Below, piece by piece: positions 43,999 through 53,303 of a stretch of DNA of 64,000 nucleotides. The stretch spans positions 248,001 through 312,000 of the forward strand of contig CAWBVU010000005.1 of assembly GCA_963792405.1 (NCBI GenBank), in the 5' to 3' direction. Position 1 is the stretch's first letter, and each line of letters starts with the position of its first letter. The position numbers were made by a program, and so were the translations under genes. The DNA comes from SZUA-442 sp963792405. GTDB lineage: Bacteria; Actinomycetota; Acidimicrobiia; Spongiisociales; UBA5794. A model generated the notes under the pieces. It ran no database searches. It saw only the letters and a list, made by a program, of their open reading frames with translations, and was not told the DNA's origin.

Positions 43999-44856
43999 AT
44001 GACCCGTGCATCGCTCCCCTCCTCAGATGTCCTCTCCGTCGAGTTCGATGGCCATGTCGCCGTCGTATGGCTCGACCGCCCCGACGCACGCAACGCCTTC
44101 GCACCCGACTTCTGGCGGGACTTCCCCGAGATGATGGACGCGCTCAGCGACGATCCCGGGACCAGGGCCGTGGTGATCGCCGCGCGGGGGCCGTCGTTCA
44201 CCGTCGGGATCGATCTGAAGGCGTTCGGCCCCGCGCTCGTCTCGGGAGGTATCGACCCCGCCTCGATCGACCCGTCGGCGTCCGAGGTGACGAGGCGCAT
44301 GGCGCTCTACCGATCGATCAAAGACTTGCAGCGCACCTTCAGCTCGATCGCCGACTGCGCGAAGCCCGTGATCGCAGCCGTCCACGGCCACTGCATCGGC
44401 GCGGGCGTGGACCTCATCACCGCGTGTGACATCCGGTACGCGTCGGAGGACGCGACCTTCTCCGTGCGCGAGACGCGGCTCGCGATGGTCGCCGACGTCG
44501 GGACCCTCCAGCGACTCCCGAGGATCGTCGACCCGGGCCGCGTTGCGGAGATCGTCTACACGGGCCGAGACTTCGACGCGGCAGAGGCGCTCGCGATGGG
44601 ACTCGTCACGAGGACCGCGCCCTCCCCGGACGCCGTCCTCGCGCTCGCACGTGAGATGGCACAGCACATCGCGGCGAATTCGCCCCTCGCCGTGCAGGGA
44701 GCAAAGGCCGTCCTCAAAGCGGGTGAGGACCTGTCCATCCAGCAGCACCTCGACTACGTCGCCCTGTGGAACAGCTCGTTCCTGACGTCACGAGACCTGA
44801 CCGAAGCCGCGATGGCCTTCATCGAGAAGCGCGATCCTGACTTCGCCGGGCAGTGA
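43999..44856 (+). CDS. Crotonase-fold enzyme, probable dienoyl-CoA isomerase type
   Basis: 285 residues of the enoyl-CoA hydratase/isomerase family: VAVVWLDRPDARNAFAPDF, SFTVGIDLKAFG (oxyanion loop), KPVIAAVHGHCIGAGVDLITACD, VRETRLAMVADVGTLQRLPRIV. Glu in VRET and Asp in VADVGTLQ are eight residues apart, the spacing of the catalytic pair in ECH1-type delta3,5-delta2,4-dienoyl-CoA isomerases. A role in unsaturated fatty acid beta-oxidation is therefore likely. No other beta-oxidation genes are adjacent. Confidence 0.85.
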   Translation: MTRASLPSSDVLSVEFDGHVAVVWLDRPDARNAFAPDFWRDFPEMMDALSDDPGTRAVVIAARGPSFTVGIDLKAFGPALVSGGIDPASIDPSASEVTRRMALYRSIKDLQRTFSSIADCAKPVIAAVHGHCIGAGVDLITACDIRYASEDATFSVRETRLAMVADVGTLQRLPRIVDPGRVAEIVYTGRDFDAAEALAMGLVTRTAPSPDAVLALAREMAQHIAANSPLAVQGAKAVLKAGEDLSIQQHLDYVALWNSSFLTSRDLTEAAMAFIEKRDPDFAGQ

Positions 44857-45011
44857 CGCGAACGAGGTCGACCCTCGCAGCCCCTGCGGCCTCGGTACCA
44901 TCGGAGTATGCAGCGCATGCCCCGTGATCATCGTCGTCACCTCTTCGCCGCTCCGTAGGGGCAGGGACGACACGCTTCCGACCCACCGCACGCGACCGAA
45001 CGGAGACACCA

Positions 45012-46280
45012 TTGACCGACCTCACGACACGCTTCCGCAAGATCATCGCCCCTGTCATCGCCTACGACAACGAGATCGAGATCATCGAGGGCAAGGGCAG
45101 CTGGGTCACGGACGCCACGGGCAAGCAGTACCTCGACTTCGCCTGCGGCATCGCCACCACCAACCTCGGTCACCGTCCTGACGACGTGGTCGCCGCCGCC
45201 CAGGCCCAGCTCAACAAGCTGTGGCACGCGGGCGGCGCGTTCATGTACGAACCGATCGTGGACGCCGCGGAAGCCATCGTGAGCGTTGCTCCGGACGGCA
45301 TCGAGAAGATCTTCTTCATGAACTCGGGGGCAGAGGCCGTCGAGGCGTCCGTGAAGCTGGCTCGGAAGGTGTCGGGCCGCCAGGGCGTCATCACCTTCCG
45401 AGGTGGGTTCCACGGCCGCACCATGGGGTCCGTGACCTACACGACGTCGAAGGCGAAGTATCGGCAGGGCTACCACCCGCTGCTGCCCTCGACGTTCGTG
45501 GTGCCCTTCCCGCATCCCTTCGGATGGGGCATGACCCAGGAGGAGGCGAACGAGTACGCCCTCCGGGAACTCGCGATGAAGTTCCGCTACGAGGTCACGC
45601 CGGGTGAGATCGCCGCATTCCTCATCGAGCCCATGCAGGGTGAAGGCGGCTACTACCCGGCGAGCAGCGCGTTCCTCCACGCCATCAGGGACATCGCCGA
45701 CCAGCACGGCATCCTCCTGATCGTCGACGAGGTCCAGACCGGTTTCGGTCGCACGGGTGACTGGTTCACGTCCCAGGTGTACGACGTCCGCCCCGACATC
45801 ATGGTGATGGGCAAGGCGATCGCCAATGGGCTCCCCCTCTCGGCGGTGGCCTCCTCGGCAGCCGTGATGGACAAGTGGCTCCCCGGGTCGCACGGGACCA
45901 CATTCGGCGGGAACCCCGTCTCGTGCGCGGCCTCGGCGGCGACCGTCGCAGGTCTTCGGGACGTCATCCCCGGTGTCGCGGCGCGGTCCGACCACGCATT
46001 CTCACGCTGGAATCACCTCAAGCATGCCCACCCTGCGATCGGCGACGTCAGGGGCCTCGGGCTGATGATCGGCATCGAGCTGGTGAAGGACGATGGGACC
46101 CCGGATCCCGACGCCTTCGCCACGATCTCGAGGCACGCGCTCGATGCGGGGATGTTCATCCTCAACTGCGGGCCAGATGGCAACGTGATTCGCTTCATCC
46201 CACCGCTCAACGTCTCATTCGAGGATCTCGACCAGGGCATCGACATCCTCGCTGACGGCATCGCCGCCCACGAGGGCTGA
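45012..46280 (+). CDS. Class III PLP aminotransferase (4-aminobutyrate/ornithine type)
   Basis: 422 residues: GSWVTDATGKQYLDFACGIATTNLGH, FFMNSGAEAVEASVKLARKVSGR, FRGGFHGRTMGSVTYTTSKAKY, AAFLIEPMQGEGGYYPAS, LIVDEVQTGFGRTG, PLP Lys in DIMVMGKAIANGLPLSA. GabT-like by overall pattern. Substrate not certain. The start is TTG 45012 with CGGAG 7 nt upstream. A strong terminator follows the stop. Confidence 0.9.
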   Translation: MTDLTTRFRKIIAPVIAYDNEIEIIEGKGSWVTDATGKQYLDFACGIATTNLGHRPDDVVAAAQAQLNKLWHAGGAFMYEPIVDAAEAIVSVAPDGIEKIFFMNSGAEAVEASVKLARKVSGRQGVITFRGGFHGRTMGSVTYTTSKAKYRQGYHPLLPSTFVVPFPHPFGWGMTQEEANEYALRELAMKFRYEVTPGEIAAFLIEPMQGEGGYYPASSAFLHAIRDIADQHGILLIVDEVQTGFGRTGDWFTSQVYDVRPDIMVMGKAIANGLPLSAVASSAAVMDKWLPGSHGTTFGGNPVSCAASAATVAGLRDVIPGVAARSDHAFSRWNHLKHAHPAIGDVRGLGLMIGIELVKDDGTPDPDAFATISRHALDAGMFILNCGPDGNVIRFIPPLNVSFEDLDQGIDILADGIAAHEG

Positions 46281-46301
46281 CGCGATCGGCGACCGCGCGC
46301 A

Positions 46302-46328
46302 TGAGCCCCGGCTCTCCGCCGGGGCTCA
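46302..46328 (+). terminator. Hairpin terminator after the class III aminotransferase
   Basis: 11-bp perfect stem TGAGCCCCGGC with its complement and loop TCTCC, 22 nt after the stop. Confidence 0.75.
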
Positions 46329-46385
46329 CCGTGTCGGCGTCGCATTGCCGCTCCGGCGCCCGGTCGCTGCCGGGCGATGCGGAGG

Positions 46386-46574
46386 CTATTCGTCCGTGAG
46401 GACGCCGCGGAGGCGGGGATACCTCACCGGTCGGTGCGTGTGGCAGAACTCGGCCCTGTTGTAGCGGGACAGGAGCGTCGTGCAGTCGGTGTGTGCGCAG
46501 GTGCGCTCCTCGTCGTACGTCTTGGGCCGGCGGGAACGCCCCTTGGGCCGCGAGGCCTTGAGGATGTCGGACAT
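46386..46574 (-). CDS. Small zinc-ribbon-like basic protein
   Basis: 62 residues. A basic N-terminus (KASRPKGRSRRPKTYDEE) precedes a possible zinc site: RTCAHTDCTTLL and AEFCHTHRPVRYPR. The Arg/Lys-rich part suggests nucleic acid contact. I do not recognise the family. It lies downstream of the Lnt homologue on the same strand, 98 nt away. Confidence 0.55.
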   Translation of the reverse strand: MSDILKASRPKGRSRRPKTYDEERTCAHTDCTTLLSRYNRAEFCHTHRPVRYPRLRGVLTDE

Positions 46575-46672
46575 TGGTAGCTGTGCCTTTCTTCTGCCTT
46601 CAGCAGGCACCGCCACACGCGTCGGACCGCGCGCAGCCGCGCCCGGGAGATCTCGGGTGGGCGGGATTCTAC

Positions 46673-48184
46673 TTACGCGGTCCCTGAAGGTGCAAAACCA
46701 GAGGATGAACCCCGTTCGCCCACGGTGTCGGCTCCCCGGGTCCCCGGGGCGATGATGCCGAAGGCACCCAGTGCCATGGCGAGGAAAGCGAGCCAGTCCC
46801 CGAGCCGAACCCACAGGGTCGGTGGGTTCGCACTGAACCTGAGCGAACCGTAGAGGACGGTCTCGACCAACTGGTCCGTGGTCTCGCCCACCTCGCCTCC
46901 CCCCGTGATGAAGGTCGACTTCCCCGTGATCGACGCGTATGCGGTGTCGAGGCCGATCGCTGCAGCGTTGACCTTGACCATGGCGATCGCCTGATCGGTC
47001 GCGGGCGACCTCCCGTACGACGACGTGTTGGTCGTGACCACCATCGCGTTGGCCCCTGCCCTCGTGGTCGAGCGCATGGACCGCGCAAACGAGCCCTCGA
47101 ACGAGATGACCGATCCGAGGTTGCCGACCTCGGTGGGGAAGACGACGGGATCCACTCCCCTGATCATGTCCCTCGGTACGCGGTCGAGCTGGGGCACGAA
47201 ATCGAACAGGCCACGGAGGGGGACGAACTCGCCGAAGGGCACGGGGTGGCGCTTCTGGTATTCCCCCACCTTGACGCCGTCCGGCGAGTAGAGGATGTTC
47301 ACGTTGTAGAAGAAGTCGTCGCCCTCGACCCTGGTGCCGGAGACGAGGATGTAGGCATCGAGCCTCCTTGCCTGCTCAATGATCTGGTTGCGCACCGCCT
47401 CATTGCCCTCGGGCTCGAATGGGCTCCCTGTGGAGTTCTCCGGCCAGATCACCAGCTCGACTGAGCCCTCGGGGATGGACTGGGTCAACTCGAGATGGCG
47501 TGCGAAGATGCGTTCGTTCTCGTTCTGACAGCGCGTCTGCGGGCAAGGGGAACCACCCTGGACGATGGCGGTGCGCCACACCTGCGCACTCGGTGCAGGG
47601 GCGAAGAAGGCGCCTCCCACCATGAGGAGCAGGATCACGCTCCCCGCGTCCACGACCATGCGCCAATCGCGATGGTGCTCGATGACGAGGGCCGCACCCG
47701 CGGCGAACGCGACCACGAGGACGGTCCAGCCTGCGGGCCCGACCCATTGGACGGACCCGATCGCACCCGGGAGGCCCGCCGCGGGATAGCCGATGTCCCC
47801 CCAGGGGAAGCCCCCGAAGGGGAAGCGCCCCCTGAGGAACTCCATCACGACCCATCCCCCCGTGGCGATCAGCCACCAGCGCCACGCAGGCCAGAGTCGG
47901 AAGACCCAGATCAAGAACGCGTAGGAGGCGGTGAACGCGCCCATCACGATCGAGAGGGGGAACCAGGCCACGAAGCCGAGCACCATGAGCCAGTTCAGGA
48001 GCAACCCGAAGAACGCCGCCCCCCAGATCCATCCGAGTGCGGTCGCCACGAGTGGACGTTCCACGGATCGGATGGCGAGGAAGAACGGCACCGGAGCGAC
48101 GAACGCCAACGGTCCGAATCCGATCGGGGGAAACGCCGCCCACATGAGCACGGAGCTCGCTGCGACGAGCGCGAGGGGCACCAT
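46673..48184 (-). CDS. lnt: Apolipoprotein N-acyltransferase homologue with Cys-to-Ser change in the catalytic triad
   Basis: 503 residues: about seven membrane segments, then a nitrilase-fold domain. The triad Glu is 249 (VIWPENSTG) and the Lys is 311 (YQKRHPVPFGEF). The nucleophile position, Ile-Cys-Tyr/Phe-Glu in E. coli Lnt, reads VISFEGSFAR with Ser361. Spacing between the three matches the family. Lnt N-acylates lipoproteins after Lgt and LspA, and without the Cys this copy may be inactive or changed in chemistry. TATCCT 8 nt before ATG 48184 marks a leaderless start. Confidence 0.88.
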   Translation of the reverse strand: MVPLALVAASSVLMWAAFPPIGFGPLAFVAPVPFFLAIRSVERPLVATALGWIWGAAFFGLLLNWLMVLGFVAWFPLSIVMGAFTASYAFLIWVFRLWPAWRWWLIATGGWVVMEFLRGRFPFGGFPWGDIGYPAAGLPGAIGSVQWVGPAGWTVLVVAFAAGAALVIEHHRDWRMVVDAGSVILLLMVGGAFFAPAPSAQVWRTAIVQGGSPCPQTRCQNENERIFARHLELTQSIPEGSVELVIWPENSTGSPFEPEGNEAVRNQIIEQARRLDAYILVSGTRVEGDDFFYNVNILYSPDGVKVGEYQKRHPVPFGEFVPLRGLFDFVPQLDRVPRDMIRGVDPVVFPTEVGNLGSVISFEGSFARSMRSTTRAGANAMVVTTNTSSYGRSPATDQAIAMVKVNAAAIGLDTAYASITGKSTFITGGGEVGETTDQLVETVLYGSLRFSANPPTLWVRLGDWLAFLAMALGAFGIIAPGTRGADTVGERGSSSGFAPSGTA

Positions 48185-48192
48185 GGGTTGGA

Positions 48193-48198
48193 AGGATA
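48193..48198 (-). promoter_or_regulatory. Leaderless -10 box TATCCT for lnt
   Basis: TANNNT hexamer on the minus strand, 8 nt before ATG 48184. Confidence 0.5.
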
Positions 48199-48236
48199 GG
48201 AGTGGGGTCGGCTTCGTGCTGGCGCGCCTTTGTGCG

Positions 48237-48242
48237 TAGCAT
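48237..48242 (+). promoter_or_regulatory. Leaderless -10 box TAGCAT for the gene at 48250
   Basis: TANNNT hexamer 7 nt before ATG 48250, with the same hexamer and spacing as at purC. Confidence 0.6.
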
Positions 48243-48249
48243 CGCCTTC

Positions 48250-49041
48250 ATGGACGATCTCCACGTCGCGATCGAGGCCGCACACGCCGGTGGAACGATC
48301 GTCAAGCGATTCTTCGGGGCCCCGGCCGATCCGAGCTACAAGGGCAGGTTCGATCCGGTCACCGCGGTCGACCGCGCATCCGAGGAGGCCATCGTCGGCC
48401 TGATCCGCGCCGAGCGACCGGACGATGGGATGCTCGCCGAGGAGGCGGGAGGGGCCACGTCGGAGGGCCGCCACTGGATCGTCGACCCGCTCGACGGCAC
48501 GGTCAACTTCGTCCACGGCATCCCCCAGGTGTCCATCTCGGTCGCCCTGTACGAGGGGAACCGACCGATCGTCGGCGTCGTGTACGACCCCTTGCGCGAC
48601 GAGCTGTTCACCGCCGTGGCGGGTGAGGGCGCACGACTCAACGGCCACATGATCTCCGTGTCGGCGGAGGCCGATCTGGCCCGGTCCGTGGTCGCGACCG
48701 GCTTCCCCTATGACCACGACGAGCACGCGGACGATCTCAGCGTCGTGCTCCGGGAGGTCCTCCGCAGGGTGAACGGGATCCGACGCCTCGGGTCTGCGGC
48801 CCTCGACCTCGCGTGGGTGGCGGCGGGGCGGTACGAGGGGTACTGGGAACTCGGTATCGCGCCATGGGACGGCGCGGCGGGCATGGTGCTCGTCCGCGAG
48901 GCGGGCGGAAGGGTCACGGATCCCCTCGGACGGGACTCGACGCCCCACATGGGCATCGTCGTGGCGACCAATGGCCACGTCCACGAGGAGTTGCGGACGA
49001 TCGTCGAATCGTGGATGCCGATGCGCCTGGTGGATCCTTGA
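48250..49041 (+). CDS. Inositol monophosphatase family phosphatase
   Basis: 263 residues. Metal-binding motifs: MLAEEAGG (Glu), WIVDPLDGTVNFVHG, and the C-terminal APWDGAAGMVLVREAGG. Substrates in this family include inositol phosphate, histidinol phosphate, PAP and sugar phosphates. Context does not decide. It is leaderless by its -10 box and divergent from lnt. Its TGA overlaps the TTG start of the amidohydrolase gene. Confidence 0.9.
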   Translation: MDDLHVAIEAAHAGGTIVKRFFGAPADPSYKGRFDPVTAVDRASEEAIVGLIRAERPDDGMLAEEAGGATSEGRHWIVDPLDGTVNFVHGIPQVSISVALYEGNRPIVGVVYDPLRDELFTAVAGEGARLNGHMISVSAEADLARSVVATGFPYDHDEHADDLSVVLREVLRRVNGIRRLGSAALDLAWVAAGRYEGYWELGIAPWDGAAGMVLVREAGGRVTDPLGRDSTPHMGIVVATNGHVHEELRTIVESWMPMRLVDP

Positions 49042-50606
49042 CCACGTTGATCTCGGCCGAGGCGGTCGTCACCGCCCACGGCACGGTCGGGAACGCCGTA
49101 CTGGTTGAGGGGGGGCGCGTCGTCGCGGTGGGGGACCATGCCGACCTCGCCGGGCCTCACGTCGTCGAGGAGCGCTACCCGGGCGCCTACCTCACGCCGG
49201 GGTTCCGCGATGCGCACCTCCACGCCGCTCCCTATGCCTCGCTCCTCGCAGGATGCTCGCTCAAGGCCGCGCGCTCGATGGACGATCTCGTCGCGCGCCT
49301 GTCCGAGCATGCGGCCTCCGTCCCCGCGGGTGCACCGGTCATCGCCACGAGATTCGACGACGAGCACCTCGCCGAGCGAAGGCTTCCGACGCGGGCCGAC
49401 CTCGATCGCGCCGTCCCGGACCGCCCTGCGGTGATCTACCGGTATTGCGGCCACATCGCGGTGGCGAACTCCGCCGCCCTGGAGGCGTCAGGTGTGGGAG
49501 CGGGCACACCCGACCCCGATGGTGGGTCGATCGACAGGGACGATGACGGTGTGCCGAACGGGATACTGCGCGAGACGGCGTCGGGCCTGATCGCCCCTGC
49601 CCTGTCACGCGGCGGCGCCCTCGACCCCGGCCAGCTGATCTCGGGACTCGAACGACTGGCGTCCCTCGGCCTCACGTCGATCGGGACCATGATCGGATAC
49701 GGCGAGCGCCCCTCCGAGATGCTCGAGGCGGAGGTGGAGCTGTGGGCGGAGATCGGGAGGCAGCTCCCGATCCGGGTCCACGGCATCGTGATCACCGATC
49801 ACGCCGACCAACTCACATGGGCAGCGCGGACGCTCTCGATGGCAGGGCCGAGGATGCGCTGGCTCGGGGTGAAGCGGTTCGCGGACGGCAGCCTCGGCGG
49901 CCACACGGCGGCGATGCATGAGCCCTTCGCCGACCTCGGCACGCGGGGGACCTATCGCCTCACCGATGCCGACGAGGCCATCGCGCGAAGGTCGCTCGAC
50001 CTCGGGGGGATGGTCGCCATCCATGCCATCGGTGACCGGGCCGTTGGCGGCGTCCTCGACCTGTATCGCCGCCTCCTCGAAGACGGCGCAGACCCCGGCG
50101 CGCTTCGCATGGAGCACGTGTCGGTGATCGATCCCGTCCAGGTCACCACGTTTGCCGACCTCGGCATCACGGCATGCATCCAGCCCGCGTTCCTCGCCTC
50201 CGAGTCCGACTGGCTCGTGGCGAGGGTCGGTACCGAACGCGAGCCCTGGGTCTACCCGTTCCGGTCGATGTGGGATGCGGGGATCCCGCTCGCGGGCTCG
50301 TCGGACTGCCCCGTCGAGCCGCCGCACCCCCTCTGGGGCATGGCAGCGGCGGTGGACCGGCACGGCATCTCGCCATCGGAGGCCCTCGCACCGTGGGAAG
50401 CCCTCCACCTCTTCACCGACGGAGCCGCCCGCGCCCTGCGTGAGCCCATGCCACTCGCCGTGGGATCGCCCGCCGACCTGGTCGTCATCGACACCGAACT
50501 GACCCGCGCCGATGCCCGTGGGATCAGGGATGCAACGGTGATCGACACGTACGTCGAAGGTGAGCCGCTGGTGCTGGACCGCTCGACCCCGGTGTGGGTG
50601 GACTGA
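49038..50606 (+). CDS. Amidohydrolase family protein (YtcJ-like)
   Basis: 522 residues. AVVTAHGTVGNAVLVEGGRVVAVG starts the beta-sandwich, the metal motif is GFRDAHLHAAPY, then VKRFADGSLGGHTAAMHEPF, AIHAIGDRAVGGVLDL, LAGSSDCPVEPPHPLWG, and a C-terminal GSPADLVVIDTE. This is the YtcJ/metal-dependent amidohydrolase-3 type. Substrate unknown. The start is TTG 49038, overlapping the IMPase stop (TTGA), so the two are coupled. The 3' end is overlapped by the shifted tail of the convergent ABC ATPase gene. Confidence 0.87.
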   Translation: MTTLISAEAVVTAHGTVGNAVLVEGGRVVAVGDHADLAGPHVVEERYPGAYLTPGFRDAHLHAAPYASLLAGCSLKAARSMDDLVARLSEHAASVPAGAPVIATRFDDEHLAERRLPTRADLDRAVPDRPAVIYRYCGHIAVANSAALEASGVGAGTPDPDGGSIDRDDDGVPNGILRETASGLIAPALSRGGALDPGQLISGLERLASLGLTSIGTMIGYGERPSEMLEAEVELWAEIGRQLPIRVHGIVITDHADQLTWAARTLSMAGPRMRWLGVKRFADGSLGGHTAAMHEPFADLGTRGTYRLTDADEAIARRSLDLGGMVAIHAIGDRAVGGVLDLYRRLLEDGADPGALRMEHVSVIDPVQVTTFADLGITACIQPAFLASESDWLVARVGTEREPWVYPFRSMWDAGIPLAGSSDCPVEPPHPLWGMAAAVDRHGISPSEALAPWEALHLFTDGAARALREPMPLAVGSPADLVVIDTELTRADARGIRDATVIDTYVEGEPLVLDRSTPVWVD

Positions 50607-52239
50607 CGGTCGCAGCGCTGAGAAGGCGCCGTCGCACACGGACCGAACGGATCCGCCCCGGTCTCAGGAGGCTTCCGCCGAGACGCCGGCCATCATGAGT
50701 CCGACCGCCTCCTCGGGTGGTCTGATCGGGGTCCACGATGCCCATGATGCGGCCCTCGTACATCACGGCGATGCGATCGGACAGGCCGAAGACCTCGTCG
50801 AGGTCTTCCGAGATCATGAGGATCGCCGTGCACGCCTGTCGGTGCTCGAGCAGCTTCTGCTGGATGAACTCGGCATCGGTGAGGACGTTGCGCTTGTCGA
50901 TGATGCGTCGGTGGATGTACTCGGCAGCGCCGATGTCCACCCCACGCGTGGGCTGGGATGCCACGATCACGGTCGGCGATGCGGAGAGTTCCCTCGCGAG
51001 GATGAGCTTCTGGATGTTGCCGCCCGACAGCGAACGACAGGCCGTCTCGATGGTCGGTGTGCGAACGTCGAAGTCCTTCACCAACTGCTCCGAATGCTCG
51101 CGGATCGCAGTGAAGTCGAAGAGGCCGCGCTTGAGGTAGTCCGCGCTGCGATGATCGATCAGGAGCAGGTTCTCCCACACCGTGAACTCACCGATGGTGC
51201 CTTCACGCATCCGCTCCTCCGGGATGTAGGCGAGGCCCGCCTGCCTCACCGCCTTCGGCTGTGCGTTCGTGACGTCCTGACCCTCGATCTTGATCGTGCC
51301 GCTCTCGACCCGCCGGATGCCGGCGATGGACTCGGCGAGCTCTCGTTGGCCGTTTCCGGAAACGCCCGCGATGCCCAGGATCTCTCCCTTGCGAACGTCG
51401 AGGTCGACACCGTCGATGGCGAGAAGGCCACGGTCACCCATCACGGTGAGGCCGCGGATCTCGAGGGCGACATCACCGGGTTCAGCGGGGAGCTTCTCCG
51501 GGCGGAGGGTCACGGCACGACCGACCATCATGTTCGCGAGGCTCTCGCGGGTGGCCGTCTTGGGATCGGACTGGCCGACCACCGCACCGTGTCGCAACAC
51601 GGTGATGCGATCACTCAGCGCAAGGACTTCATGGAGCTTGTGCGAGATGAAGATGAGACCTCGTCCGCCTGCGGTCAGCTGCCGGAGCGTTCCGAACAGC
51701 TGGTCGACCTCCTGCGGGGTCAGCACGGCTGTCGGTTCGTCCAGGATCAGCAGTCTGGCCTCCCGGTACAGCGCCTTGATGATCTCGACCCGCTGCCGCT
51801 CGCCAACCGACAGCTGCCAGATGAGCGCTGACGGATCGATGCCCAGTCCGTACTCGCCTGCGAGCTCGTCGATCCGTTCCGACACGACTCCGAGGTCGGT
51901 GAGCACGCCACGGCTCGACTTCAAGCCAAGGGCGACGTTCTCGGCGACGGTGAGCGTCGGAACGAGCATGAAGTGCTGGTGGATCATCCCCACGCCGTGC
52001 TCGATCGCCGCTGCCGGGCTGTCGATGTGCACCTGCTCGCCGTTGAGGAAGATCTCTCCTTCGTCAGCGTGGTACAGGCCGTAGAGCACCTTCATCAACG
52101 TGCTCTTGCCGGCTCCGTTCTCCCCGAGCAGGGTGTGGACCTCGCCGGCCTCGACGTCGAAGTCGACGTCGACGTTCGCGACCACGCCAGGGAACCGCTT
52201 GGTGATTCCGGTCATCTGCAGCATGGGTGGTGTGGTCAC
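50524..52239 (-). CDS. BMP-type (nucleoside/purine) ABC transporter ATP-binding protein, frameshifted near its C-terminus
   Basis: Two ABC modules in one chain, as in RbsA/YufO-type proteins: Walker A GENGAGKST, LSVGERQRVEIIKALYR, LLILDEPTAVLTP, then a second module with GVSGNGQRELAESIAG, LSGGNIQKLILARELS and ASQPTRGVDIGA. The frame as written runs to 50524 with a Pro/Arg-rich tail of about 60 residues. A one-base shift at about 50715 (an extra C on the coding strand) would instead give EEAVGLMMAGV and stop at 50664, the family's normal end. GTG 52239 has GGGAG 6 nt upstream. Confidence 0.85.
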   Translation of the reverse strand: MTTPPMLQMTGITKRFPGVVANVDVDFDVEAGEVHTLLGENGAGKSTLMKVLYGLYHADEGEIFLNGEQVHIDSPAAAIEHGVGMIHQHFMLVPTLTVAENVALGLKSSRGVLTDLGVVSERIDELAGEYGLGIDPSALIWQLSVGERQRVEIIKALYREARLLILDEPTAVLTPQEVDQLFGTLRQLTAGGRGLIFISHKLHEVLALSDRITVLRHGAVVGQSDPKTATRESLANMMVGRAVTLRPEKLPAEPGDVALEIRGLTVMGDRGLLAIDGVDLDVRKGEILGIAGVSGNGQRELAESIAGIRRVESGTIKIEGQDVTNAQPKAVRQAGLAYIPEERMREGTIGEFTVWENLLLIDHRSADYLKRGLFDFTAIREHSEQLVKDFDVRTPTIETACRSLSGGNIQKLILARELSASPTVIVASQPTRGVDIGAAEYIHRRIIDKRNVLTDAEFIQQKLLEHRQACTAILMISEDLDEVFGLSDRIAVMYEGRIMGIVDPDQTTRGGGRTHDGRRLGGSLLRPGRIRSVRVRRRLLSAATVSPPTPGSSGPAPAAHLRRTCRSPLHP

Positions 52240-52259
52240 ACGATGCTCCCGGGTTGGTG

Positions 52260-52283
52260 TCGGGGAGCCCTCGGGCTCCCCGA
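52260..52283 (-). terminator. Hairpin between the BMP binding-protein gene and the ATPase gene
   Basis: 10-bp stem TCGGGGAGCC with its complement and a 4-nt loop, 15 nt after the binding-protein stop. Probable partial terminator, as in the amino acid transporter operon. Confidence 0.6.
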
Positions 52284-52297
52284 CATCAGCATTGTCG

Positions 52298-53270
52298 CTA
52301 TCCCTCGTCCTTGAACGCCTCGACGGCATCCTCGCCGAGCTTCTTCACGTCGTCGGGGAGGTCGAAGGCATCGTTGTACTCGATGACCAGACCATCGTTG
52401 GCGAACGTGATCTCGTATGTCGTGCCACCGAGGGTGCCATCGACGATGCTGTTGACGATCTCTTCGAGGATGTGCTCCCAGTGGTACACCTGGGACGCAA
52501 CGACGATGTCCGGGGCGAGGCTCGTCTGGTTCGACTGCGTTCCGAACCACAACACGCCATCCGTCTTTGCGACGCCGACAGCGCCCACGGTCATCTGCGC
52601 CGTGCCGGACATCACGTCGGCACCGTTGCCGATGAGCGATTGCGCCGCTTCGGCTGCAAGTGCAACATCGCTGAACGAGTCGATGTAGTTGACATTGACT
52701 GTTGCACCCGGATTCTGCTTGAGCACGCCAGCCTTGAACCCGTCGACGTACAGCTTGGCGTCGCCGACCTCGACCGGGCCGACGATGCCGACGTTGTTGC
52801 TTGCCGACAGCGCTGCGGCCATGATGCCCATGACCTCACCGCCCTGATCCGAGGCCGCCTCGTACGCGTACACGTTCGGAAGACCGAAGGTGTCCGCCGC
52901 CGTGCCCCATGCGAACGACGTTTCAGGGAAGTCCGGGGCGATCTCCTGCAGTGAACCGCCGTACTGCGATCCGTGGGCGATGACGAGGTCGATACCCGTC
53001 ATTCGCATAGCCACGAATGGCGACAGCCGCGTCATCGACGACGAAGGTGCCATCGGTGATGGCGACCTCACCGATCACGCCATCTTCGACGAGCCTGTTC
53101 GCGGCGTCGACGATCGACTGCGTGAACGCAAGGTCGTTCGATGCCGACGGCGCCACGATGGCGACCCGGAAGTCCTCGCCGCCTCCACTGTCGCTGCTGC
53201 ATGCAGCCCCAATGAGTGCCAGAACGGCCACCAGGGTGACGATGACCACAGTCCTCTTTCTCGATCTCAC
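52298..53270 (-). pseudogene. BMP family substrate-binding lipoprotein, broken by a one-base insertion
   Basis: GTG 53270 begins a signal peptide with lipobox LIGAAC and the BMP start DFRVAIVAPSASNDLAFTQSIVDAA. The frame reads IRGYANDGY and then becomes nonsense, stopping at 52923. From about 52991 the next frame continues the protein exactly where expected (DLVIAHGSQYGGSLQEIAPDFPE, then ASDQGGEVMGIMAAALS, GPVEVGDAKLYVDGFKAGV) to a stop at 52298. Removing one C from TATCGACC restores GYDLVIAHGSQYG. The joined protein is about 323 residues, the normal size for a nucleoside- or purine-binding BMP protein. GAGGAAGAAC is the ribosome site. Confidence 0.85.
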
Positions 53271-53303
53271 GTTCTTCCTCCGTTTCCGAGGCTCGCGCCC
53301 CTC

